From the NCBI GenBank assembly GCA_949357655.1, contig CASHTG010000001.1, positions 4,650,001 to 4,714,000 on the forward strand: a DNA stretch of 64,000 bases. Reading direction: 5' to 3'. Shown piece by piece: positions 23,569 through 36,831 of the stretch. The stretch's first letter is position 1; every line of letters starts with the position of its first letter. The notes beneath the pieces are model-generated. The model did not search any database. It saw only the letters and a program-made list of their open reading frames with translations, and was not told where the DNA came from. The DNA is from Parascedosporium putredinis. Lineage: Eukaryota; Ascomycota; Sordariomycetes; Microascales; Microascaceae. Position numbers and translations under genes: made by a program.

Positions 23569-23942
23569 TCAATATACGCCCACACTCTCAGACACACACA
23601 AGCCCGAATGCCATAGGAGCGGAGACTTCGTAAATTCATAAGCGACATCAACAGACCAGAACCACGAGCCCTCGTCTTCTGCGACGAGCGCTACATCCAA
23701 CGCCATGCCGAAGTGTAAGCCGTATGCCTCGCAAAATCAACCAGAAGCGAATAATCACAAACGGACGGAAAAGAACAAAAGGTAAGAAGAAAAAGAAGAG
23801 AAGAGAAGAGATAGGGACGGAAAGGGGGAACGTGTTTCGCGGATAGGGAATATCCCATCCCCCTCCCTTCCCTTCCATTAAATAGTAACGCCTTTTGCGC
23901 AGCCTGCTGTGCCTCCTCGCAACGAGTGGTACCGCATGCTCG
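22780..23942. other. Intergenic with a dinucleotide repeat
   Basis: Upstream of YSA1 and downstream of NCB2, both on the minus strand, so it holds the YSA1 promoter and the NCB2 3' UTR. It contains (AC)19. No gene is seen. Confidence 0.55.
23528..23565 (+). repeat. (AC)19 microsatellite
   Basis: Thirty-eight bases of uninterrupted AC repeat, with further imperfect CA units to about 23600. Confidence 0.97.
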
Positions 23943-24913
23943 TTAGCTGTGCCGCGCGGCTGCCTGCGCAAACTGCTCTTGCTGTAGCCGTTCGAGCTCT
24001 TCGAGTGAAAGGCCACTCTGCGCAAGCTTGTCGCCCCTCTTCTCCCGACCCTGCCAACATATAGTTAGTACACGAGGTTATGGAGAGTGATGGGGAAAGG
24101 GGCGTACCTTTTGCACTTCCTTGTGCTCGGCGGCGGCGTCCACAACGGCGGGCACGTAATCAAGAAACCCAAGCTGCTCCAGAGCTTTGGTAATGTGGTC
24201 GCACGCAATCGTCTTCTTGGCCTCCTTTTCTGATATCTCGTTGGCTTCGGACGAGATCAGGGTGATGAATTCGACGCAGCACTCAATGAGGAGATCGCGT
24301 GCCTCTTTGGAGAAGACGGACCCGCTCGAGGGCGGCAGAATTTCAGTCACAATCTTTTGAACGGTCGCCTTGGGGAGGCTGAGCTCGTCGTTGCCTAACT
24401 CGGTGATTTGTCTGTCAGCAGCCTGGTCCTCCTGATGCTGAAGCGCATGCAGCCGAAGCCATCGTCTTTGGTAGTTTCGGTTCCGACTACCACATGTTGA
24501 GAGCACTTGCTACCCCTTCTCCTCGGATTGACAACCATTGGGGGATGAACGAGGCACCCCTTTCTGGTTGAAAAAGAGAAGAAAAACAATGACCAAAGAC
24601 TTTTCGACTGTAAGGAGAGACGACTGAAAGCAATTCATGCCACGCAGGTCGTGAAGGATGAAGAGGGTATAAGTGGGACCAGGCCAATGACGCTAGTGAC
24701 GCAGTGCAAACTGGAAACCCTCATCCTAGAGGCCCGACACGCGCCTTCTTAGGTCGGAAAGAGGCGGCCCAAGAAGAGAAGAAGTTGGAGCAATGAAATG
24801 TGGGAAGGTGGGAGCCAAGAGGCCAAAGTGATAAAACCAGAAAAAAAGGAACCAAATGATGGTAAAAATCCTTAATGGAATAGATACATACCGGCAAACT
24901 CGTGGTCGGACAT
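23943..24913 (-). CDS. NCB2: NC2 beta / Dr1 transcription repressor subunit, 3 exons
   Basis: Histone-fold subunit of negative cofactor 2, which binds TBP on promoter DNA and controls pre-initiation complex assembly in the nucleus. Exon 1 is only 22 nt (24892-24913, MSDHEFA plus one base), followed by a 497-bp intron (24395-24891), exon 2 (24108-24394), a 57-bp intron and exon 3 (23943-24050). The joins give MSDHEFAGNDELSLPKATVQ and HKEVQKGREKRGDKL. The histone fold spans about residues 10-95, with RDLLIECCVEFITLISSEA and KKTIACDHITKALEQLGF visible. The C-terminal tail SLEELERLQQEQFAQAA is a Gln/Glu-rich helix. Length is 138 aa, usual for filamentous fungi, with no frameshift. A longer open frame that runs into intron 1 is not the protein. 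Confidence 0.93.
24395..24891 (-). other. Long first intron of NCB2
   Basis: 497 bp, with GTATGT donor after the 22-nt first exon and TTAG acceptor before GCAACGACGAG. It is much longer than the other introns seen here (about 55-200 bp), so it may hold regulatory sequence, but I see no specific element. Confidence 0.8.
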
Positions 24914-26816
24914 GCTGAACGTGAGAGGCTCTGTGAGGGCGCGTTTTCGAGACGGTTAAGTAGTAGTAGTGGTGGTGTTTGCAGTGGATGCTATTGGATC
25001 ACCAGCTGCGGGGCCCTCACGCTTTCGGGAGCGGCGGTTGGGTGAGGATGGGAACCGGAACGAGGCTAGAGACTGGAAAAAAAAAAGTGAAAGGAAAAAG
25101 GAAGGAAAAAGAGATGCAGCTCTGTGGTGAGGGGTCACTCGTTTATAACTAGCAACTCTCGTTTAATCGTGGTGGAAATCAAAGATATAGGCCCTTGGTC
25201 GTTCTTCAATGTAGCTGTTCGAGGATGATGATTTGTTTTAAGAGTGTTGCCCGTTGTTTGGAAAAGAAAGGAAGCGGAGAAAAAAAAAAAGAGCCAAAGA
25301 TTTGGTGACGCCTTCGTTGGTTTTAATATCTCGGTCAGTCAAAGGTCAATAGACCTAGTCAAGAGATATACAAAAGGTTGTGGAAGGTGAAGGTCAGGGC
25401 GGGGGGGCGAGCTCTCAAAAGGCATGGAAAACATGTTGTGAGGGGCTTCTGAGCTTTTAAAGTTGGGACACCTTCACATCAAATTTCCGCCTATTTGGAA
25501 GGTACCGGGAGTGATTTGCTAGCCACAGACTGGGTGATTTATACAAGTACGGATCCATCCACCATCCATGCCCGTGTGCCTGTGTCTGGATCATTGTGTC
25601 TCTTGTCCTTTCAAGTGTTGTCGGTGGGAACCGGCTAAGCAGCGTGAGTTAAAAGCTAGGGGATCCAGCTGGTGTCAATTGGAGCAATCGCCTCGCTGTT
25701 CAATTTTTGCTCGCTTTGCTGTTTTCCTGCCCTTCTCGTCGTGGACAAGTCGGTCAGGATGCGCCGAGTTTGGGGGTTTTCTGTGTGGACCCTCCACGGT
25801 GATTGTGCACGGACCATCGTGCTCTCGTTTCCAATAAAAGAAAACCGGGCCCCAGTTTCTTGTGTCGAATTTTTTTCTTTCACCACAAGACAGGCGAGAA
25901 CTCCCATGAGTTGCACCCTACCTTGTTCTGGTCAAGGCGACACCAGTTTCGCTTTTTTCTCAGACGATTAAGCCGATGAGAATAGTTGCTCTATTTCTTG
26001 GTCGGAGTTTAGTCTTGGAATGGCCCCTCGTGTCTAGAGATGAAGACCCTCGAGATTGCCGGTCTTAAAACTGTCCGTTCTCTTGAGGTGTTAAACTCTG
26101 GCAACAAATATCGGTAAGCTTGGTTTCCCTTACAATACCCTACGCACTATGTGATGAGATATGTTGTCGCCCCAGGCTTACGAGGCTGCGGCCTCTGTGG
26201 TGATCGACTTGTCAAGCCAAACACAGACGTTTCTGATGGTGCTTCCACACGACTTGTCAATGTGGACCGAGGAAGAAGATGGGACTTTGACTGACTCCTT
26301 CTTTCAGTAGAATCATGCATTGACATGCTCGATCTGCTGCTTGCTGCTATTGCCACACGCTAGGCGTAAAATGCTTGGGTTGTCAATGGCAACCTTGCAG
26401 CATTGCATATCTTGTGTGCGCAAGCACCGCGGACAAGAAGACGAATACATCCTACGAGTCTATTATACGAGGCTGGATAGAATCACCTTCACGTCCGCAA
26501 TTTTCAGGCCCATGCTTGGTCCAAGCATAGGGCTTGCGGCACGGTAAGGTAAGCCTAAACTTTTTTCTTTCGTCTGCCTTGCAAAAATCGGTTCATGATG
26601 CAACCCGATTTCCATGCTAATTCTGAAACCCGCATGTGGATCAAAAATCGAGCTTTTCATCTTTCGTCTGACTCGAACCCTCGTTTATCTTGCCTCTTTA
26701 TTGTTTCAAGCCTACTTCTAAGACGTAAGCTAACTTTGTCAACAGTTTCTAGTAGACCATTACTCGTCCCGGAATGGAGCCAGCTCTGGTCCCGTTACTC
26801 TGTTCGTGGATTTTTG
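24914..26816. other. Intergenic, no gene recognised
   Basis: Carries the NCB2 promoter side (pyrimidine-rich when read on the minus strand, about 25073-25290) and the 3' flank of the short-chain dehydrogenase. An odd-length palindrome (ATGCTTGG-T-CCAAGCAT) lies near 26511-26529. No conserved coding segment was found. Confidence 0.5.
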
Positions 26817-27710
26817 TTAGTACACGTGAACATTGTCTAGTTGGCTTGGGATGGGAGTGTGAACCCACTTGAGGAATTTTCCTGTCAAGTCACGCTGAGG
26901 GTTGACTACAAAACGTGCTATCGTGTGTCCCGGGACCTCGGGCTTCAGAAGGTCACCCCTTTCGAACACCTCCTTGAAGTCCTGGAGATCGCTAGGCTTC
27001 ATTTCATTGCCTGCCTCGCGAATGAGACGCTGCATGTCGGTGTCGACGCGTCCTGGGCTGAAGCTAACACTGGTGACGTCTGGCTCCTCGACCGCAACGT
27101 GACCCGTCAGTGAATGGAGTGCGGCCTTGGAGCTACCGTAGGCGCCCCATGCGGTGTAGCATGACATCGCCGCGCCGGAGGACACCCAAGCTACGCAGCC
27201 CTTGGACTTGCGAAGCTCAGGTAGTGCCTCTTTGAGCTTTTGGCGAAGGACCATTAGTTACACTGAAACATTTATAATGCGTCTGGGGTGTTGGCCGCAT
27301 ACCAGTCCTAGAGCACTGAAAAGTTGATGTCGTAAAGCCTTTTCCACTCATCTACATCCGCGTTGCCCACTCGGGCGATAGGGGCAAGGGCACCGTGGTT
27401 CACCACTAGACCGTCGAGCTGCCCAAAGGACTCGACTGCCACATTGGTGAGCTGTTTGGCAATCTACATAGTCGTGTATCAGTATTTAAATATACATTTC
27501 TTTTGGATTGATTTGCCCCCATACCTCAGGATCAGTGATGTCGCCAACAACATATTCAACGCGGCCGGGGTAAGTGGCCTTGAGGGACTCGAGGGCATCG
27601 CGAGTCCTTGCTGTCACCACCACGCGGTGCGAGGCGTTGAGCAGCCACTTGGCCACGGCGAGGCCAATACCTCGGCTCGCACCTGTAATGATGATAACCT
27701 TGGACGTCAT
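26817..27710 (-). CDS. Short-chain dehydrogenase/reductase (SDR), 3 exons, one frameshift
   Basis: NAD(P)-dependent oxidoreductase with Rossmann fold; substrate unknown. Exon 1 is 27525-27710, exon 2 27303-27463, exon 3 26817-27236; introns are 61 and 66 bp. The nucleotide-binding motif TGASRGIG is at residues 9-16, the NNAG-type motif appears as NHGA (about 84-87), and the active site is SSGAAMSCYTAWGAYGSSK, giving Ser135/136, Tyr149 and Lys153. The structural SFSPGRVDTDMQ block follows. One T is missing in the TTTT run at 27319-27322 (DINFFSALGL). With it, exon 2 is 162 nt and all three exons join in phase 0 to 255 aa, the classic SDR size. It resembles yeast YIR035C-type and sepiapterin-reductase-like enzymes. 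No neighbouring pathway gene points to a substrate. Confidence 0.88.
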
Positions 27711-28192
27711 TTTGCTGTTCTCGTGAGGGAATTCCTTGTTGTGCGGGCAGTGATGAGGTTGATTGCACGATGTTTGGCGGGGTTAGGTTAGTGGGGTCGA
27801 TTGCGAATTTCTTCAATTGAAAAAGATTGCAGTCCTTCACTGCCATGAGTCAAGCTGCACGTGATTTCGACCTTTGCTCTCCAGACGTGAAAACAACTCA
27901 TCGTCGGGAAGCTTGGTCGTCTAGCTAGTGCGTTCCTCAATGACTCCCTTTGATGTGGACGCGAGAGGGCGGGGATGGTTCATCCTTCGCCTCGTTCGTT
28001 GTTCAGACCCTACTTGAACTGTTGAAAATCTCTCTCAAAAAACCAGCCCCACTTACCCAATCCCCGATGAGGAACCTCGCCTTTCGTTGGAATCTTAGGG
28101 CAGCTGGACGGCCATGCTACGCGAGGGCATGATTGCAAACTAAGAGTGAATCAGGCTCTTCTCGCGACCTTTTTCAATCTCGTGTCTCGAAT

Positions 28193-28700
28193 CTAAGCTT
28201 CTTCAGCAAGGCTCTCATAAGATGCCCGACCTAAGTAGACATGGGGTTTGGCTAGGGTAGATGGGAGACGTAAGTTTCCGACAATGACCCCGACACGGCA
28301 ACTGGAGAGGCTTTCTCTCTTGAAACTGTCGATCAAGAGGCGTCCCTCAGCGAGAAAGGTCCCTCTGCTCCTTTGAGAAGTTGAGACCCAGGTGAACTTC
28401 TTCCCATCGAGGTCGTTGAGGAAACCCGCCCCCTCAGATCGCATAGTCACCTCGCGGTGACAAAAGCACTGGGATGTGCTCTACTTTCTTACTGTCCTTG
28501 TCCTAGATAGCACCGGCTCTCTTTCGATCTTGTCCATTGTCACTGGAGGAAGTCTGTATAGATGACTGGGGTGGGTTTGGAAGATTACGATACCGGAGTG
28601 GCTGGAGTATCGGCTCGCTCGTAATCATTACCCATGATGAGCGTAAGCATGAAAGTTGCAGTTGAGGTTTCCGATCTCCGTCATAGAACTATCCTACTGC
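28193..28700 (-). pseudogene. Possible decayed coding segment
   Basis: The minus strand reads like protein across two blocks in different frames. The upstream block, in one frame, has SSSDNGQDRKRAGAI, then an in-frame TAG, then DKDSKKVEHIPVLLSP and GDYAI, then TGA. The downstream block (28193-about 28440) encodes GAGFLNDLDGKKFTW, TFLAEGRLLIDSFKRES and AKPHVYLGRASYESLAEEA before a stop. No family is recognised. The two stops could come from CAG to TAG and CGA to TGA changes, but this is conjecture. It may be a broken host gene, a transposon remnant, or chance. Confidence 0.25.
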
Positions 28701-31700
28701 GGTGCATAGAACCGCAATCAGAGGAAGAGGGTCTCGAACGAGTGAAGTGACTAGCAGCTGGGCCGATTGGGTTCGGATCGGACGAGTTACTCCTGCTGGA
28801 GCCGAGTTCTCCCATCAGCCACCCCATCAAGCAACCTTCCCCTATCCCCAGAAGTCGGATGGATCGAGGCCGCGAATCGAAAGCGCCGCGGCCAGGCGGG
28901 AGGGAAGGACCTTTCCCCACCACCATCGTCATTCCAGCCCTGTGAACAGCTCCAACACCCCGCGGAGATTGTGATCCTCTTTTCCTCCTTTTCTGGCCGG
29001 GCTCCACTACGAGAGTTTGGAGCCCCTAGACGTGTGGAGACGATCGGGAAGACAAAAGCTTGCCGATCGAGCTGCCCGGCCGCGGCCGGCAGCATCGGCC
29101 CCTGAGGAGGAGGAGGGGGAGAGGGGGAGGGGTGGCAGCTCCTTCACACAGCCAAAGAGGCCGACCCTCATCACCCTAGCCTTTCTGCGAAATATTAAGA
29201 TTTCGTGGCTTGGTTTCGGAAAAGCGAGGTGGGCTGAGATTCAGGGCTGGGTGCCTGACCCGCAAAAAGATCATCTTCTTTTGGGTTTCCCTCAGAAATG
29301 AAGTCACGTCCGGGTTTGGGGGAGGATCCAAAGGCAAACATCGAAAAAGAATTGTGGGCTCCGGGTGTGGAGTTGACGAGTGGCTCCGTACGTTGTCGCG
29401 GGTACCGGAGCTCCGGGTACCGACATGGCTTCCGAAGCCCGGGGCCTCCCTATCGACCCTCCTCATCCCCCTTCTCTCCCCTCTTTCCTGCAAAACACAC
29501 TTCTGTTCTTTGGGGGATTGGGCTTATCTGGGCCACCTGCAGCGTGAGACAGCGTGTTCCTAGTCGAAGAACCCCCTTGGCATGATACGCCGCCATCCGT
29601 TCTCCCTCCTCTCCCCCATGAGCTGCCGAGAGGCGAACAGCTTCGCGCGGCAAAGGCGACCAACGCCCAACCCCTCACCTCAAATCAAACTCTCGACGTT
29701 GCGATCGGTTCCTTAGGAGGAGTGATCGGGAAAAACCCAACGCCATCGAGGCAAAGACCCCGCACTCAACGCTGAACTCGCCATGTAACCCCGGCATGCT
29801 CACAGGTGGATCCAGGACGCCACGGCTCGTCCCCTCTTCCCTTCCCCTCCCCGCCCCTCCTCCCCTCCCATCGCTTTCGCTCCTGCACGGCTTCGGCTCG
29901 CGGTGCATCCTATTTTTACATGTCTTATAGGTGTCTTGGAAAGGGAATGCGTGATTAAGTTTTTGTTGTTCTACTTCCATCAAACCCTCCCTCCCCTGTT
30001 GTCCCACTGGAAGCTACGCTACGTGTCAAGCATACGTGGGGGCAAGGGGGATGTTCAAGGAGGGTGGGGAGGGAGAGGGTGGTGAGGTGAGGCAAAGCCT
30101 TTAAAAAAGAAAATTGGGAGAGACGGTACTGTGTCATGCGCCTCTATGCGAATATTGAATGCGCACCGCGCTGCATGTCTTTGATCAAAAGTGGGTGTGG
30201 TGATGGTGGTATGGCCCATTGCCCGCAGTGGATGCTTATCTTGGAGAACAGCGTCCAGCAGCGAGCCACATAATAAGAGAGGGGAAGATCTAATACACCT
30301 TCAAGATGTAAAAGGCAGGTAAGTGGCGAGATAAGGTGGTCGAGTCTCATCCCATCCCATCGTTGACCTGCGCCCGCTGAGCCCGGCCCAAGCCAATAGT
30401 TGGTACCACACCCGGTTGTCTGCACATTGGGAGAAAGGGGTCCATACATTAGCTAAAGTGGATGCATCAGCAACATCGAATTGATAGATGTATTCCAGTG
30501 GGCGCGACTCATTAACACAGGCCCTTCATAGTTTGGATACTGCGGCATCCTCCGCCACAGACAAGATCAAGGGGCAGGGGAGGAGGGGTGGTAGTAACGG
30601 TCTTTTTCCCCATTTTCTTTTTTCTTTTTCTTTCTTTTTCTTTTTCCTTTTCGCTTTTCATCTGGGCCATGAGACGATGTGCTGGCCGCAACATCGCGGT
30701 TCCTGAAATGAGGTGACGACGATGCAGCGTCGGCCCAAAAAGAAGAAGAAAAGAGGGGGATAAGTTGATGGCTGGCGAGTGTACAAGACAAGACAAGCGA
30801 CGAAGCAGGTAGGAAAAGCCCAGGCCACCCTTCCTGCAAGGGACGTGGAGAATGGTAGGGCGTCGTTGCACCCACCAACCTTTTGCTCACATGAGAGAGC
30901 TTGATACGACAATGTGTGATGGGGCGAGGTATCATCCACGACTAATTCCCCGTTGAAGAGGGGGTATTAAAGTGACGAAGAAGAAGGAACAAAAAGAATC
31001 CCCATTTTCCTATCCCTTTTTAGCGCAGTCCCTCCCAAGATGTCCACATCTTGGTTGAGCTCATTTAACCAAACATGGAAAATTCGACGATGAGTGAGCA
31101 AGAGGCGCGAAAAGGAGGGGCCGCCGACCGACCAGGGACTAGAGGATGGACGTTTGCTGCAAGGGGTAGGGGCACGTTTAACCTGGTTGAGCGGCCGTGG
31201 TGGGCGACGGAGTGCGACGAGGCGAGAAAAGGGAAATGGAAGGAGGGGCGATGATGTAATGTGGACGACATTGCGCGTTGATGTCATTGGGCTAGAGTCT
31301 GTTCACGACGGGGATGCCACGCTACGAGGAGATAAAACTCCGGGGTAACAAGGAAAAAGGGGAGAAATCCACGAGAAGGGGAAAAAATGCAAGGGCACAA
31401 AGCTGGCTAATATTCGCCTTTTGGTTTCGTTAATTATATCTACGACTTGAATGACAAGGACGCGACCCTTCCGAAGTATAATGGTCTGCGCAAGATAACG
31501 AGCGGCCGTCGATGGAGGGAAGCCCTCTTAGGTGGGGGCTTCGGGAGGTCCCGTGCTTCACAATCTTGATTGCCTGAGGAGCGCAGGTGAACCACCGGCA
31601 ATAAGATATCGGATCTTTAGGAGTCACAAGGGGATGGGGTTAAGTTAACCCAAGCGACAAACATCACCGACCGGTCAAGTGTTGGGATGTGGCATTTTTT

Positions 31701-33654
31701 AATAAATTTTTATTTCACAAATGCCACCGCCGATTAGCCTGAGGACCACACGATGGCAGTCTAGCGTCGGTTCATCCTGTCGTCGCATCTCGCCATCACA
31801 TCTTGCCATTGCATCTTGCAACACTGACGATGGTGTCGTCGTGGCCCCCTTGAACAGGAATGCCCAGCTGGTGGTTGCCCGGCCTAGGTGCGTTTGCATC
31901 GTGGGAAGCAGAAATGCGTTCGGTATTAAGTGCTTGTCATTTTTGGTGACTCCGGTCCCTTGCGTCCGTGGGCCCGAGCGTGCTCGTGGACTGAGGCCGA
32001 CAGTGAAAACGAACCGTTTTCTTGCGGTGAACCACTGTTCGCCTGCACACCCCTCCCGCCCTCATGACCACGAATGCCGCCTGATGTATCCTCCCTGTCC
32101 AAGTAAACACCTTGGCTCGAAAGCGTTTGAGGAGGCTTGGCCTTTGACGTGCGGCCCTGGCCCGTTTGGACTGATGATGGAATTCATAATCAAACTGCGA
32201 AGGTGATGGGACGAGGCCGTGACAGCCGACTCCATCCCCATCCTTGGCGCCACTCCAACGACATTACTCACCAGAACGGACTTCGCAATTCGCATTTCTC
32301 AGCCACTACCTTGAAAATGCCCTGGACAGGACTGGGCGGTGGCTCTTGGCAGCGGGGGTGGGGTAGGGTGAAAGGTAAAGTGGGTAACAAACGTCCAAAG
32401 TCGCACTCGTTTCCGCGGACTCGTAGCTCCTCGGGTATCTCATTGGTGCCGAAGCCGCGATGACGAGTCTCCGTTTCGTTCCTAGGCATCACTCACCTGC
32501 TCACCGAAATTCTTTCCGAAGGCTTACGAATATAACGGGCAAGAAGAGCATGCCTGAGATAGAATGTAGAGGATCTGCGGCAAAGCGGCCGGCAACTTGA
32601 GCAAGTCTGAAGTAAATTGCGCCACTGCCGGGCTTCATAGGGGATGACGGAGCGGGAAACACTTGATACCTGGCTCAGCCGTTCAAGCAGCCGGCGGCCC
32701 ATTTACTTCCTTGCCTTGACTTGACGAGAGGCGCCGGCCTCGCTCAGGTGAAAGACCCTACTATGCCTGAGACAGCGAAACAGGCTTCGTACAGTCGGGT
32801 CGACTCAATCCCGCGCTGCCCGGATCCGGGATTTGGCTTGGCTCGCTGGTTCGGCCTTCTCTCTTCTCTCCCGTCAAGTCCTCTCTCAAGGAAAAAAGCG
32901 CCCCCACAGGAGCCCTTTTTTGTCTTGGCCAAGGCTTGGCCTTGTGGAAGAGAGTGCCTGGCAGGCAGCTACACCAAAAGGGACCATCCAGGGGGGCGTG
33001 GAAAAAGGAAAAAAGTGTGGGGTGGGGCCACAGATCCGCTCAAGTCACCAGGTACAAAGCAGCTTCCCGTTCCTGAGGTGCCATCGTGGGGAGATGTACC
33101 TTTACTTTGATCTTCTTTTTGCAGGGATGCCCTCGACGATTATCCAATTCAACGAATGGCGGTTTCCGCCCACTCTGCCGAGAGCGGAAAGAAGAGGAGG
33201 GAGAAAAAAATTATCGTGAGGTCACGATGAAGCCCTGGTGCGATTTGTGTCCCTGATCTATCGTCGGCCTCGCTGGCCTATCCCGTGGCGAGGACCCCTT
33301 GCAGTGAAGGATACTTTTAGTTGGGGAAAAGAAAAGAGACACAAAGCTAAGCACTTTTGGAGCAAGATCAACTCTTCGCCTCTTCCCCCACACCTTCACA
33401 TCACACACTCGACACATGATTGAAGGATGAAGAGGCGATGGCGGGAGAAGGGCTTGTTCGAGTAATGTCAATGGGAATCAAATTTGTAATCGAGCCAGCG
33501 GGGGTTGGAAGGTGGAAGGGGCTGGATTGTGCGGTATCCCCTCCCCTTGAATGGTCATCCTCCACCCCTCTCACAGCCCCGCTGGTCATCAAGAGAACGA
33601 GGCAGCGTTGGGAAGGAATAAACAAATAGAACAATAAGAACGAGAAGGAAGACG

Positions 33655-33674
33655 AAAAAAAAAAAAAAAAAAAG
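33655..33674 (+). repeat. 20-nt poly-A run
   Basis: Uninterrupted A20 in non-coding DNA, preceded by A-rich sequence. Confidence 0.95.
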
Positions 33675-36407
33675 GAATTTGCCGGCAAAGGAGATTTAGC
33701 TTGTGTAATCGTTGCATCACTAAGAATAGCTCACCATCGATGACAAGCCGTTCTGTGCATCGGATTGGATACCAGCGAAATCATCTCCGACGAATGGATT
33801 CGACCAAGGGCCCGATCTTCACTCTGGGGGCGAGAAGTTGAAAACAAAGGCAAAAAAAAAAAAGAAACTCCACCCGCCATCCATCCTTCGGCCAAGACTC
33901 ATTAGATGATCGGGTCATTAGACCGCCAGGGACTTTGGGGGCTTCTTCCTCCACTTGAATTATGTTGGAAGGGGGTGTTCAAGGAAACATCAATACAGAC
34001 TGGAAGCAAGGTAACGGCGATCATTCATGATTGTTTTTCGTTTTCACCTGCCGGATGTTGGCCTGCCAGGCTGACGACTTAAACATGAAACATGGTATGC
34101 TGTCATCGATGGCAAACAAGCAGAAACCTGGGGCAGGAGAAAGTTGCAGCATGACACTCTGTTTTTGCCACTGGTACCTGAATGGGAGGAATGATTCGTA
34201 CAGGTGCGCGCACAACAAAGGGGATCACCAGAGAGAAGAGGGAGCCGAGAAAAAAAGAAAGAACATTGGAAACACGGAAGACATGATGACGAGAAGGTTC
34301 CAGATGCTGCTGCCTCGAGGTCGAAAATCCCACCATGACGCGCCGCCATTGTGATCAATCTGGTTCGGGTCCTGGAAATGAGAGTCGGAGGCTGGCGGCG
34401 GAAAAGAAAAAGTTTGCGAGATTTGGACAAGCTTCATCTACCAGGACCAGGGACCGACGGTTCCCATGGTGCAGCAGTTCGTCGAAAGAAATTCAGTCAA
34501 GTTACAGTTTTCCGTGCAAATTTTCTAAATTACAAGCGCGTACGCGAACACGGGAATGCCGGCTCTTGCGTTCGGCGGACATAATAACGGAGGCAGATAT
34601 TATTATTTCCTTGTGATTTTTCACCTTGGGCCCCAATTTTGAACTGATGGATCCTGTCCAACATTTTCCCCCACATTTCCTTATGTCTTCTTTTTAGAAA
34701 TCCGGACCTGGTTCGTCGGAAATGGACGAAGGCTTGGCACGCCAAGACTCGTGGTGGACTAACTAGGCTGGCGATATTATTATTAATGCTTCTCTCTTAA
34801 CTTTTCCTTCTCCATCTCAAACAAAATAGTTCTCAAGAGTGGACACAAGGTGATTCCCTGGACCTAGCCCTCGGCTTGAGCGTGTGCCGGGAGAAGCGGT
34901 AATTTCAGATGGAATTTGTTGACTTTGCAAAAGCACGGCGCAACCTCACCCAGACGGAGGATCCAGATTCACCGCGAGCACACGGATCACAAGGGGGCAA
35001 ACCCTTGGCCGGCTTCGCCCTGTCATCATCGATGCATGTTGTTAATGAGACGAGGGATTTGAAATCCGATTTATCGTGAGGTCCGTGGAGCTGGACAGTT
35101 CAATGACAAAAGGAATGGATGGACCCTTGAGAGGATGTATTCTGAACATTGAAGGAATGGTCTGTAGGGCTGGGCCCAGGCCAGCCATATGGAGCCCTTG
35201 TCTTCTCTCAATGTTTGATGACGGGCTGGTGCAAAGTACACTTGTGCGAACACTTGAAGGCCGTGGAACTCGTACACGAGTGGATCCCTTCAAACGACCG
35301 GGGTTCGATGCTCAACTCTCCCCCAGCACGCAAGCCAACAAACATTGAAATTGATAACATTGAATGCTCCAGAGCAAAATCGAGTGCCAAGACCCGAGCC
35401 CTCGTTCTTTGAGCCTATCAGATGCCCCTGTCACCCTTGTCCAGCCCGCCTTCTCCCACGCAGGACGAGTCCATATTCCCATAGTTTCCGAGACAGCTGG
35501 AGTCCGATGCAACGTTGGCCAAGGTCATGTGGCTGCGCATTCCAAGAAAAGAAAAGATACACTCCTACCGGACCTGACGAATGCCCAGATGTCGCTTTCG
35601 GCTAAGAATATACTATGAAAGTTCTGTTCCAGGTGGATTCAGATGATCAGATGTATGAACTGTTTGCACACATATCTTTTTTCTTTTTCTTTTTCTTTTT
35701 TCTTTTTTTCTTCCAAGAATCTCTTCGGCAAACGGGACGGGTCTTTCTTCCTTTTCATGGTTGGCTGCGTTAGCTGTGTTAGTTATCATTTAATGGGACA
35801 AACAGAAAGTCGAGGTGCGCGGAAGAGAATAGCGTGAGCATGAGTATGAGCGGTGAGAATGTGTTTGTGATACATGCAGCGGACAATGGGGATTAGCTCG
35901 GCTCATCTGCTCAGCCGTTCGAGACTCCGCCCTCGAGAAGACGAAAAAAAAAAAAAGAGCTATCATGATTTGCCGCGGGGAATATTGAAAATAGTCAATG
36001 TGGCAGGAAGGGTCCTGCAAGTCTTTGAAACTCGCAGATGGGGATTTGCAGTTGGCAAAACTCCACCTCAAGCCTGGCCGTTTCCCCTCCTCGAGTAACA
36101 GGACGCGGGCTGCGTCAATCCTCTGTGCAGTGTTGACAGCGAGACTCGACAAAGAAGGCTGTCATGAGCATGCATGTCTCTGTACCTGGATATGCATGAA
36201 GCATGCACGACACCTCAGCGCGAGGTGAGGGGGTGGGGGCCCGAAGAGGGGACTAGTAAGACCCCTTCCAGCTCTCTTTTCCTGCCCAATACCATCCTCA
36301 CGAATTGTCAAAGGGACGGAGATGAAAAATGGGCTCCTGTCAGAGAATCCGAATCCAGCCGAGTTGCTGCAGGGAAAGTGGCAGGGTAAGGCTCGTCGTT
36401 GTGAGCA

Positions 36408-36430
36408 CTGCCGCCGCCGCCGCCGCCGCC
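36408..36430 (+). repeat. (GCC)7 run
   Basis: Seven GCC units followed by ATGG, in a stretch without a recognised gene. Confidence 0.9.
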
Positions 36431-36807
36431 ATGGACGAGCCCTATCATCGTGGATTGAATTGGGCTGGGAAACTCACAACTCATCTTCGTGAATGACAAT
36501 TCCATCACAAACCGGTCGTGCGGGGTTTGGGGGCGTGTCTTTGCTTTTTGTTTTCTCTCTTCACTTTCCTTTTTTCTCCCTTTAGTGCTACTATCCTTGT
36601 CTCTTTTCTATTTTCTTTTTCCTCTTCTTTTTATATGTACGCTTCTGGCCCTTCTCTCGGGGGCTCCACACAGCCTAACTGCTTGTACTCGTTATCAAGC
36701 ATGTCCGAAAGAAAGATTCCATGCCCCCTTCTCTATCTCCTTCTTTCGCCACGCTCATATTCTTCCGCCCGCACTAAAAGGGCCGTCGTTGTGACGAGTG
36801 TGTCTGG

Positions 36808-36831
36808 GTGTGTGTGTGTGTGTGTGTGTGC
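36808..36831 (+). repeat. GT microsatellite
   Basis: About 11 uninterrupted GT units preceded by imperfect ones. Confidence 0.9.

Noticed and set aside
24078..24506. 142-codon minus-strand frame as the NCB2 product
   Set aside because: Its first 38 residues and last few are intron translation; the spliced form MSDHEFAGNDELSLPK fits the family.
26511..26529. Short palindrome ATGCTTGG-T-CCAAGCAT
   Set aside because: An 8-bp arm palindrome is expected by chance in 64 kb and no gene is near enough to assign a role.
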